In this document: piece by piece, positions 6,856-14,029 of the stretch
Layout of the letters: every line of letters starts with the position of its first letter
Numbering within the stretch: the first letter of the stretch is position 1
DNA from: JBBRSC01 sp038245795
Lineage (GTDB): Bacteria > Actinomycetota > Acidimicrobiia > Acidimicrobiales > Microtrichaceae
Length of the DNA: 18,827 nt
NCBI GenBank assembly: GCA_038245795.1
Contig: JBBRSC010000036.1
Location: 1-18,827, forward strand
Direction of reading: 5' to 3'
Position numbers and translations under genes: made by a program
Notes under the pieces: model-generated
Told to the model about the DNA's origin: nothing
The model's database searches: none
The model's input: only the letters and a program-made list of their open reading frames with translations

Positions 6856-7590
6856 ATGGATGAACTCACGCCACTGGTACCCCGCTGGGGTCGAGTGTTG
6901 CTGAAGCTCTCCGGCGAAGCCTTTGCTGGCAACGGCGAATTCGGAATCGACGGCGAGATCGTCGCCCAGATCGCCGGCGCCATCATTGACGTAAAGTCCT
7001 CGATGGATATCGACATCGCCGTGGTGGTCGGTGGCGGCAATATCTGGCGGGGGATGACCGGCGCCGGCGCGGGCATGGACCGCGCCCAGGCTGACTACAT
7101 GGGCATGCTCGCCACGGTCATCAACGGGTTGGCACTCCAGGAAACCCTCGAACGACTCGGCCAACCGACCCGCGTGCAATCAGCGATCCACATGTCCCAG
7201 GTGGCCGAGCCGTACATTCGCCGGCGGGCCATCCGCCATCTCGAAAAGGGTCGTGTGGTGATCTTCGCTGGCGGGACGGGAAACCCCTTCTTCACCACCG
7301 ACACCACGGCTGCATTGCGCGCCGTCGAGATCGACGCTGAAGCGATCCTGATGGGAAAGAACGGCACCGACGGCGTCTACACCGGCGACCCTCGTACCGA
7401 TCCGTCGGCCGAGTTGCTGCAGGCCGTGTCCTACATTGATGTCCTGAATCGGGGTCTCAAAGTGATGGATTCGACGGCGATCACCCTGTGTATGGACAAC
7501 GATCTCCCCATTGTGGTTTTCGACCTGATGGGCGACGATCTGATCAAACGCATCATCAGCGGCGAGACTGTCGGCACGCTCGTCAGCTGA
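6856..7590 (+). CDS. pyrH: UMP kinase
   Basis: 244 residues, 18 bp after tsf, with GAGAGG (6841-6846) before the ATG. PyrH phosphorylates UMP to UDP with ATP and, in bacteria, is a hexameric amino-acid-kinase-fold enzyme activated by GTP and inhibited by UTP. Visible motifs are VLLKLSGEAFAG (14-25, phosphate binding), VVGGGNIWRG (57-66), ADYMGMLATVINGLALQ (79-95, UMP pocket), FAGGTGNPFFTTDTTAALRA (137-156) and MGKNGTDGVYTGDP (166-179). Length and motifs are standard. Position between tsf and frr is the conserved bacterial order. Confidence 0.98.
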   Translation: MDELTPLVPRWGRVLLKLSGEAFAGNGEFGIDGEIVAQIAGAIIDVKSSMDIDIAVVVGGGNIWRGMTGAGAGMDRAQADYMGMLATVINGLALQETLERLGQPTRVQSAIHMSQVAEPYIRRRAIRHLEKGRVVIFAGGTGNPFFTTDTTAALRAVEIDAEAILMGKNGTDGVYTGDPRTDPSAELLQAVSYIDVLNRGLKVMDSTAITLCMDNDLPIVVFDLMGDDLIKRIISGETVGTLVS

Positions 7591-7670
7591 CCGGCGATGG
7601 TCGCGTTTCGACGCTGACTGTGTGGGAAGATCGATTGTTTGCAGTTGGTCCCCGAGGCGAATGACGGTTC

Positions 7671-8240
7671 ATGAGCGAAGAAATGATCGAGGCGGTCCGC
7701 GAGGACGCCGAAGCCCGGATGGTGAAGGCGGTTTCCCACGCCAAGAGTGAGTTCGCGGGCGTTCGAAGTGGACGCGCCAACTCGGGTCTTGTCGAGAAGC
7801 TGCCCGTCGACTACTACGGGTCGGTCGTGCCGATGCAACAAATGGCGAGTTTCTCGGTGCCCGAAGCTCGCCAGCTCGTGATCTCGCCGTTTGACCGTGG
7901 ATCAATGACGGCGATCGAGAAGGCCATCCGCGACGCCAACCTGGGGCTCAATCCCAGCAACGACGGTAACCAGATCCGTCTGAACTTCCCCCCGCTGACC
8001 GAGGAACGCCGGAAGGAATTCGTGAAGATGGTCAAGGCCCGCGCCGAGGATGGTCGCACCGCTGTTCGCGGTGCCCGCCGCGATGCCCGAAAGGATCTCG
8101 AGTCACTCGAGAAGGACGGCGACATCACCGAGGACGAACGTCGCCGCGCCGAGGAACAACTGGACAAGATCACCAAGCGTTTCGAGTCCGACATCGACCA
8201 TGCGTTGGACACCAAGACCTCCGAACTCATGGAAGGCTGA
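7671..8240 (+). CDS. frr: Ribosome recycling factor
   Basis: 189 residues, slightly longer than the usual 185. RRF works with EF-G to split post-termination ribosomes. Domain I (three-helix bundle) is seen at both ends: FAGVRSGRANSGLVEKLPVDYYG near the N-terminus, and FVKMVKARAEDGRTAVRGAR to the C-terminus (with RKDLESLEKDGDITEDE). Domain II covers about 32-105, including VPEARQLVISPFD and LGLNPSNDGNQIRLNFPPLT. The 80-nt gap after pyrH (7591-7670) holds no gene. The best SD-like sequence, GAGG at 7654, is 13 nt from the ATG, which is unusually far. I see no clear promoter there. Confidence 0.98.
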   Translation: MSEEMIEAVREDAEARMVKAVSHAKSEFAGVRSGRANSGLVEKLPVDYYGSVVPMQQMASFSVPEARQLVISPFDRGSMTAIEKAIRDANLGLNPSNDGNQIRLNFPPLTEERRKEFVKMVKARAEDGRTAVRGARRDARKDLESLEKDGDITEDERRRAEEQLDKITKRFESDIDHALDTKTSELMEG

Positions 8241-8246
8241 TCAGTC

Positions 8247-9836
8247 ATGACTGATGACCCGGGCACCCCCAAGGATCCAGCCGACGACGTCTCCGACCGA
8301 ACGGGCACGGACGATCTCATCGATCAGGCCTCGACGTCGGGCAACGAACCGTCGATCGCTCAGACGAATGACCCAATGGCGACGGGGGGAGTGCGGATCA
8401 TTGGCGCAACCGAGGCCTCCGGAATCGTCAGCGCCGCCGATGATCGCCCGGTCCTCCGATTCCCCTCGCCGATTGGTTCCTCCGAGCCGGTCGGGTACGG
8501 TGCCGGCCAGGTCTGGGCGGAGGATCCCTCCCCGGCGACCGGCGAGGTCAAGATTCCACCCGTGCAGGGCGATGAGTCCTTTGAGCTGCCCCATTACAGC
8601 GATCCGCCGACCGGCCAGGTGCCCAAGGTGGTGCTCGGCGACGGCAATCAGAACGAGCAGCCTTGGACTGCGGGTCAGCCGCGGTGGCGAGACCAGGACC
8701 ACGACCAGCCCGATATGGCGGGTTTCGACGAGTTGACCGACGACAAGCCTCGTCTCGGAGCGCTCGGAATGGACGATTCGGGTCCGTCGTTCTTCGACCC
8801 GGAATTGGATCTCTCTGGCGGACCGTCGCTGGCTGGTGGCCCGTCCACGGGCACCGCATCCGTCGCCACCGTCGGGGACCGGGTCGAGCGTCCACCGTTG
8901 CGTCGTCAGGCGAAAAGACTGTCGGCGCCCCGGGTCATCGACGATCCAACCGACGTCGAGCCGCCCAGCGGCGGGCGGAACATGCCGGTTGCCATTGCGG
9001 TGGGCGTCGGTCTTCTGGCGCTGGGATTGTTGTGCTTCAAGCTGGGGGCGATTCCAACGACCGCGTTGATCGCGGTGGTGCTCACCCTGGCCGCCACCGA
9101 ATTCTTCGCCACCGTCCGTCGTGCGGGCTACAACCCGGCCACGTTGCTGGGAATAGCGGCCGTTGCCGCGTTCGCCGTGGCGCCCTCGGCCCGACCCGAT
9201 ATTGCGTATCCAGTGCTGCTCGGCGTCACCATCATTTCGACGCTCCTATGGTATTTCTGGGTGAGTCCCGGCGACGGCGCCGTGATGAACATTGGGGTCA
9301 CCCTCCTCGGGATCGGCTGGATCGGCGGCCTCGGATCCCTTGCCACGCTCCTGCTCGGGCAGGGTCGGCTCGCTCAGGACCTCGCCAAGCTGGCTGACAG
9401 CAACGCCACCAACCAGGGCATCGGTGTGATCATCGCCGCCACCTTCGTGACTGTGAGCTACGACGTCGGCGGGTTCTTCGTCGGTCGATTCATGGGAAGC
9501 ACCCCTCTGTCGGCGGCGAGCCCCAACAAGACGTTTGAAGGACTCATCGGCGGCGTGGCGGCCGCGGTGCTCGTCCCGGTCCTGATCCTCTGGCTCGGCG
9601 AGCTGCATCCCGTTGGGCCCAGCCTGCCCAAGGCGTTCTTTTTCTGCCTGTTCTGCGCCATCGTTGCGCCGCTCGGCGATCTGTGTCAGTCCGCCATCAA
9701 GCGCGATCTCGGCGTGAAGGACATGGGGACGGTGCTTCCGGCGCATGGTGGGGTACTCGACCGGTTCGACGCCTTCTTGTTCGTGTTGCCGACCGCGTGG
9801 TTCATGGCGCACATTCTGGAAATCGGCCCCTTCTGA
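8247..9836 (+). CDS. cdsA: Phosphatidate cytidylyltransferase with long N-terminal extension
   Basis: 529 residues; ATG lies 6 nt after the frr stop, with GGAAGG (8231-8236) upstream. CdsA makes CDP-diacylglycerol from phosphatidate and CTP in the membrane, the branch point for phospholipids. The C-terminal 285 residues (from about 246) contain several hydrophobic transmembrane segments. They also contain SAASPNKTFEG (422-432) and the CDP-diglyceride synthetase signature from Ser482 to Asp508, with KRD, KDMG, PAHGG and LDRFD. Residues 1-245 are a non-membrane, Asp/Pro/Gly-rich, probably disordered cytoplasmic region. It holds three short TG-x-V repeats (ATGGV 46-50, ATGEV 98-102, PTGQV 121-125) and ends in a basic patch (RRQAKR). 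No good internal start nearer the first membrane segment replaces the well-placed ATG, so I keep the extension. The enzyme call is secure; the extension's role is unknown. Confidence 0.95.
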   Translation: MTDDPGTPKDPADDVSDRTGTDDLIDQASTSGNEPSIAQTNDPMATGGVRIIGATEASGIVSAADDRPVLRFPSPIGSSEPVGYGAGQVWAEDPSPATGEVKIPPVQGDESFELPHYSDPPTGQVPKVVLGDGNQNEQPWTAGQPRWRDQDHDQPDMAGFDELTDDKPRLGALGMDDSGPSFFDPELDLSGGPSLAGGPSTGTASVATVGDRVERPPLRRQAKRLSAPRVIDDPTDVEPPSGGRNMPVAIAVGVGLLALGLLCFKLGAIPTTALIAVVLTLAATEFFATVRRAGYNPATLLGIAAVAAFAVAPSARPDIAYPVLLGVTIISTLLWYFWVSPGDGAVMNIGVTLLGIGWIGGLGSLATLLLGQGRLAQDLAKLADSNATNQGIGVIIAATFVTVSYDVGGFFVGRFMGSTPLSAASPNKTFEGLIGGVAAAVLVPVLILWLGELHPVGPSLPKAFFFCLFCAIVAPLGDLCQSAIKRDLGVKDMGTVLPAHGGVLDRFDAFLFVLPTAWFMAHILEIGPF

Positions 9837-9859
9837 CCGGCCCACCCGACACGGCGACG

Positions 9860-9871
9860 GGGATGCATCCC
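9860..9871. promoter_or_regulatory. 12-bp palindrome in the dxr promoter
   Basis: GGGATGCATCCC is a perfect palindrome ending 2 bp before the proposed dxr -10 box, where a repressor or activator dimer would sit in the -35/-10 spacer. It could be an operator for the dxr-M50-ispG run. No regulator is recognisable in the window. Confidence 0.35.
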
Positions 9872-9873
9872 GG

Positions 9874-9879
9874 TAGCCT
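9874..9879 (+). promoter_or_regulatory. Putative leaderless -10 box for dxr
   Basis: TAGCCT, preceded by GG, ends exactly 6 nt before GTG 9886, so a start site at standard -10 distance falls on the first base of the start codon. No Shine-Dalgarno sequence is seen. A distinct -35 is not evident. Confidence 0.5.
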
Positions 9880-9885
9880 GGGACC

Positions 9886-11052
9886 GTGGTGAGATCTGTT
9901 GCGGTGATGGGATCGACGGGATCGATCGGCACTCAGACCCTCGACGTCGTCGCCTCATCTCCCGACATGTTCCGGGTGAGTGTGCTGGCCTCCCATCGCA
10001 ACATCGAACTTCTGGCCGCGCAGGCCCTTGCCGTCCGTCCTGATGTCGTTGTGATCGGCGACAGCGAGCGGGCAGCTGACCTCAAGGAACTTCTGCCCCA
10101 CGGCGTGCTGCTCGAGGCCGGGGCCGACGCCATGGGCGCGCTGGCCGCCACCGCTGACGTGGCCGTCAATGGTGTCGTTGGCTTCGCCGGGTTGGGCGTC
10201 ACTCTCGAGGTGCTCAAGGCGGGTAAGACGTTGGCGCTCGCCAACAAGGAATCGTTGATCGCCGCCGGTCCTGTGGTGCAACCGCTCCGCTCGATCGTGG
10301 GAGCCCAGCTCGTTCCGGTTGACAGCGAACACTGCGCGATACATCAGTGTCTGCGAGCCGGCGAGGGATCGCGTCGTTTGGCGTCGATCACGCTCACCGC
10401 TTCGGGTGGTCCATTTCGTGGCCGAACAACAGAGGACCTCACTGATGTCTCCATCGACGATGCGTTGGCGCATCCGACGTGGTCGATGGGTCCCAAGATC
10501 ACCGTCGATTCGTCGACGCTCATGAACAAGGGCCTCGAGGTGATCGAGGCCCATGAGCTGTTCGGAACTGACTACGACCACATCGATGTCGTCGTTCATC
10601 CCCAGTCCATCGTCCATTCGATGACCACGTTCACCGATGGCGCGACGATCGCGCAGCTCTCGATGCCGGACATGCGGCTCCCGATCGCGTACGCCCTCAG
10701 CTACCCGGATCGATCCACGGTGCCGTTCGGGGCGTTGGACATGTCGGCGCCCTTCCAGTTGGATTTCGAGCCGCCGGACCGATCTGCGTTCCGTTGTCTC
10801 GATCTGGCGTATGCAGCCGGCCGCGCGGGCGCCACAGCGCCAGCGTGGCTGTCCGCCAGCAACGAAATGGCGGTCGAAGCGTTTCTCGCCGGACGCATCT
10901 CCTGGGTCGAGATCGCCCAGATGAACGAGGCCGCGCTCGATCTGTGGGACCGAACCCCGGCAACATCTGTCGATGACGTACTTCACGCCGACTCGGAAGC
11001 TCGGCGCTGCGCGTCACGGCTGATCGACGAGTGCATTCGGAAGCGCCCGTGA
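9886..11052 (+). CDS. dxr: 1-deoxy-D-xylulose-5-phosphate reductoisomerase
   Basis: 388 residues, standard for the family. Dxr converts DXP to MEP with NADPH and a divalent metal, the committed step of the MEP isoprenoid pathway and the fosmidomycin target. The NADPH-binding GSTGSIGTQTLDVV is at 9-22 and LALANKESLIAAG at 116-128. Metal ligands are Asp146 and Glu148 (VDSEHCAIHQ) and Glu218 (MNKGLEVIEAHELF). Further conserved blocks are TASGGPFR, MGPKITVDSSTLMNKG and HPQSIVHSM. There are two adjacent GTG codons (9886, 9889). The first is preferred because it coincides with the predicted leaderless transcription start. It is followed by the M50 protease gene and ispG, the same order as dxr-rip1-gcpE in Mycobacterium tuberculosis. 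Confidence 0.98.
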   Translation: MVRSVAVMGSTGSIGTQTLDVVASSPDMFRVSVLASHRNIELLAAQALAVRPDVVVIGDSERAADLKELLPHGVLLEAGADAMGALAATADVAVNGVVGFAGLGVTLEVLKAGKTLALANKESLIAAGPVVQPLRSIVGAQLVPVDSEHCAIHQCLRAGEGSRRLASITLTASGGPFRGRTTEDLTDVSIDDALAHPTWSMGPKITVDSSTLMNKGLEVIEAHELFGTDYDHIDVVVHPQSIVHSMTTFTDGATIAQLSMPDMRLPIAYALSYPDRSTVPFGALDMSAPFQLDFEPPDRSAFRCLDLAYAAGRAGATAPAWLSASNEMAVEAFLAGRISWVEIAQMNEAALDLWDRTPATSVDDVLHADSEARRCASRLIDECIRKRP

Positions 11053-11086
11053 TGTTGCCCATGACCCATCAACAGGGAGACGGACG

Positions 11087-12715
11087 ATGAAGAGTCCGAG
11101 CAATCCACCCACGGGCTCCAGCGTCGAGCCCGGACACGTCGAGCCCGTTGCGGCGATGTCAGCGGACATGACCGCCCCACCGACCCACGAGCCGGTGGAT
11201 GGCATCGCGCCGCCGCCCGCCAATCCGCTCGGGCTGCTGTTCCTCGTGGGCGGCCTGGTGGCGTTGTGGATGTGGAAGGGCCTTGGCCCGGTCGTGGTCG
11301 TGCTGAGCCTGATCGTGATGATCTTTCTCCACGAGCTCGGTCACTTCGTGATGGCCCGTCGAGCCGGAATGAAGGTCACCGAATTCTTCATCGGGTTCGG
11401 CCCGCGCATCTGGTCGTTCAAACGCGGCGAGGTCGAATACGGGTTCAAAGCGATTCCGGCCGGTGCGTACGTGCGGATCATCGGGATGATGGACGCAGAT
11501 GAGGTCGACCCGTCCGACGAACCACGCACGTACCGGCGTAAGACCTTCCTGCAGCGCATCGGCGTTGCCGTGGCGGGCTCGACGATGCATTTCATCATTG
11601 CGCTGACCTTGGCGTTCATCGTCTTCGTGTTCCTCGGCCGCCCTTCGGCCACCGAATGGAGCGCAGGGTCGATCAGCGAGGGCAGTTCCGCAGCGGTGGC
11701 CGGGCTCCAAAATGGTGATCGTGTCGTCTCGGTTGCTGGGGCGACGGTTGCCACATTTACTGACATGGGGAGCGAGGTTCGAAAGCACCCCGGTGAGACC
11801 GTCGACATCGGCATCCTCCGCGATGGTCAATCGAAGACCGTGTCGGCCGAACTCGGCAGCCGCGCCTCGCTGATCGGGACGATCGGCGAGGATCTGGTCT
11901 TCGGGTCGCTCCGTGGGGACATCCGGCTGAACTCGATCCGCCCGAATTCGGTGTCGGCGGTCGCGGGACTCATCGATGGGGACCGCGTGCTGTCCATCAA
12001 TGGCACCGCATTGTCCTCGCTCAACCAGCTCACCGACGTCGCCAGGCAGTCGGCCGACGGGGTGCTGGTGCTGTCGATCAACCGTGCAGGCGTCGAGTCG
12101 ATTCACACGGTCGACCTGGGTACCGCCATCGATGTCACCCCGCAGCAGGGGTTCTTCGGCCTCGGCCCGCAACCGGGGTTCGAAGATGTCGGGGTGTTGG
12201 GCGCTGCCAGCGAGTCCGCCAAGATGTTCGGAAGCTCCGCATGGTTGGCGGTCCGGAGCATCGGCGTGATTTTCAACCCCGTCAACATCGCGAACTTCGC
12301 CGGTCAGGTGTTCACGGGCGGACGGGCTGACGAGAACACCACCGACGCCCCCGCAACGGCCCGCGACGCCCAGAACCAGTACGTGTCGGAGAACTCAGCG
12401 CGGCCCAGTTCAATCCTGGGCATCGTGTCCATCGGGTCGGACTTCACCTCGAATTGGCCAACGTTCCTGCTGTTCCTCGCTCAGATCAACATCATGATCG
12501 GTGTCCTCAACCTCATTCCACTGCTGCCGTTCGACGGTGGCCACGTTGCGGTGGCGTGCTACGAGAAGGTGCGGGAACTCCTGAAGCGGGACGGCCAACG
12601 TCACCTGGTCGACGCCAACCGACTGATGCCGGTGGTGTACGGCGTGATTCTCCTGATGGCGACGGTCGGCCTGCTCGCAGTGATCGCTGACATCACCCAA
12701 CCCCTCAAGCTGTAA
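11087..12715 (+). CDS. RseP/Rip1-type site-2 protease (M50) with two PDZ domains
   Basis: 542 residues, with ATG after AGGGAGA (11074-11080). This is an intramembrane zinc metalloprotease that cuts single-pass substrates such as anti-sigma factors. The active site HELGH (82-86) lies in a transmembrane segment. The second motif NLIPLLPFDGGH (475-486) supplies the zinc-binding Asp483. Transmembrane segments are at about 48-80, 157-184, 457-480 and 513-535. Between them lie two PDZ-like domains, one at about 192-255 (AGLQNGDRVVSVAGATV) and one at about 275-345 (AGLIDGDRVLSINGTAL). Mycobacterial Rip1 (about 400 residues) has one PDZ, so the double PDZ resembles E. coli RseP. The N-terminal 45 residues are a Pro-rich tail of unknown role. 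Substrates cannot be inferred, since no membrane anti-sigma gene is in the window. This gene alone uses TAA as its stop. Confidence 0.95.
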   Translation: MKSPSNPPTGSSVEPGHVEPVAAMSADMTAPPTHEPVDGIAPPPANPLGLLFLVGGLVALWMWKGLGPVVVVLSLIVMIFLHELGHFVMARRAGMKVTEFFIGFGPRIWSFKRGEVEYGFKAIPAGAYVRIIGMMDADEVDPSDEPRTYRRKTFLQRIGVAVAGSTMHFIIALTLAFIVFVFLGRPSATEWSAGSISEGSSAAVAGLQNGDRVVSVAGATVATFTDMGSEVRKHPGETVDIGILRDGQSKTVSAELGSRASLIGTIGEDLVFGSLRGDIRLNSIRPNSVSAVAGLIDGDRVLSINGTALSSLNQLTDVARQSADGVLVLSINRAGVESIHTVDLGTAIDVTPQQGFFGLGPQPGFEDVGVLGAASESAKMFGSSAWLAVRSIGVIFNPVNIANFAGQVFTGGRADENTTDAPATARDAQNQYVSENSARPSSILGIVSIGSDFTSNWPTFLLFLAQINIMIGVLNLIPLLPFDGGHVAVACYEKVRELLKRDGQRHLVDANRLMPVVYGVILLMATVGLLAVIADITQPLKL

Positions 12716-12729
12716 GGCAGGATCTGTCC

Positions 12730-13953
12730 ATGGAATCTGGTCTCGTCGCCGCAACTCGTCGCCGGACCCGACAGGTCATGGTCGGAAGCGTCGCCGTTGG
12801 CGGTGATGCACCGATCTCAGTCCAGTCGATGACGACCACCAAGACCGCCGATGTCGACGGGACCCTGGCACAGATCTATGCGTTGGCGGCAGCTGGCTGC
12901 GACATCGTCCGTGCCACCTGCAACGACGCTGCTGCTGCCGAGGGGTTGGCGCGGATCGTTCCGCGTTCGCCGGTGCCGATCGTGGCGGACATCCATCATC
13001 AGTACAAGATGGCGTTGGCGGCATTGGAGGCGGGTGTGCACTGCCTCCGCCTCAATCCGGGGAACATCCGAAAGCCCGAACACATCAAACTCGTGGCGTC
13101 GGAGTGTCGTGATCGTGGAGTGCCGATTCGGATCGGGGTGAACGGCGGCTCGCTCGATCCTGCGCTCTACGAGAAGTACGGGGGCAAAGTGACCCCCGAA
13201 GCCATGGTGGAGTCCGCATTGCAGGAGCTCCGTTACTTCGAGGAAGTGGGATTCGACGACGTCAAGATTTCGGTCAAGGCGTCCAACGTCCCGCTGATGA
13301 TCGAGGCCTACCGACAGCTCTCAGCGGTCACCGATCATCCGCTTCATCTTGGTGTGACCGAGGCAGGTCCGTTGCCCGGAGGTCTCCTCAAAGCCACCGC
13401 TGGAATTGCGACACTGCTCGCGGAGGGGATCGGCGACACCATCCGCTACAGCCTGACTGCCGATCCGGTCGAGGAGGCACGTGCCGGGCGCCAGTTGCTC
13501 GAAGCACTCGGCCTCCGCGAACGGAAGAACGTCGACCTGATCGCCTGTCCCAGCTGTGGGCGCGCCGAGATCGATGTGATCGCCGTTGCCGAAGCCGCGC
13601 AGGCAGCGTTCGGGGATCGCGAGATTCCCCTGCAGATCGCAGTGATGGGGTGTGTCGTGAACGGTCCCGGCGAAGCGCGAGACGCTGACATTGGCATCGC
13701 GGCGGGACGCAAACGGGGCCATCTGTTCGTGAAGGGAACCAACGTCGCGGTCGTTCCCGAGGACGAGATGGTGTCCACCCTGGTCGAGTGGGCGGAGTTC
13801 ATCATGGAGCACGGCGCCGACGCGGCGTTGGCTCGCGCCGATCTGGTCAAGGCCAAGCGGGAGGCCGATCGGGACCGGGCGGAGCTCCTCGATGAGCAGG
13901 GCGACGATGCCAATTTGAGCGAGGCACGCGTCGAGCTCATCCGAAAGATCTGA
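12730..13953 (+). CDS. ispG: 4-hydroxy-3-methylbut-2-en-1-yl diphosphate synthase
   Basis: 407 residues, 14 nt after the M50 gene, with CAGGA (12718-12722) before the ATG. IspG (GcpE) reductively converts MEcPP to HMBPP, the penultimate MEP-pathway step, using a [4Fe-4S] cluster. The TIM-barrel half (about 10-255) begins with the typical TRQVMVGSVAVGG and includes VQSMTTTKT, VADIHHQYK, LRLNPGNI and LGVTEAG. The cluster domain has Cys273 and Cys276 (ACPSCGR), Cys308 (MGCVVNGPGEA) and Glu315, matching the known ligand set. After about residue 365, a charged, probably helical tail extends the protein. With dxr two genes upstream, two of the pathway's enzymes are encoded in one probable transcript. 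Confidence 0.98.
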   Translation: MESGLVAATRRRTRQVMVGSVAVGGDAPISVQSMTTTKTADVDGTLAQIYALAAAGCDIVRATCNDAAAAEGLARIVPRSPVPIVADIHHQYKMALAALEAGVHCLRLNPGNIRKPEHIKLVASECRDRGVPIRIGVNGGSLDPALYEKYGGKVTPEAMVESALQELRYFEEVGFDDVKISVKASNVPLMIEAYRQLSAVTDHPLHLGVTEAGPLPGGLLKATAGIATLLAEGIGDTIRYSLTADPVEEARAGRQLLEALGLRERKNVDLIACPSCGRAEIDVIAVAEAAQAAFGDREIPLQIAVMGCVVNGPGEARDADIGIAAGRKRGHLFVKGTNVAVVPEDEMVSTLVEWAEFIMEHGADAALARADLVKAKREADRDRAELLDEQGDDANLSEARVELIRKI

Positions 13954-14017
13954 TCGCGGACCTTCCATCACGCACTGTTCGCGCTTCGGAGTGAACCGGA
14001 GTGGGAACTGGCTTCGG

Positions 14018-14023
14018 TAGTGT
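14018..14023 (+). promoter_or_regulatory. Putative leaderless -10 box for proS
   Basis: TAGTGT, preceded by GG, ends 6 nt before GTG 14030, the same spacing as at dxr. No Shine-Dalgarno sequence lies between ispG and proS. The 76-nt gap 13954-14029 holds nothing else I recognise. Confidence 0.5.
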
Positions 14024-14029
14024 TCGCCG

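Noticed and set aside
7591..7670. Promoter for frr in the pyrH-frr gap
   Set aside because: TTCGAC and GAAGAT resemble -35 and -10 boxes but are only 13 bp apart. No better pair was found.
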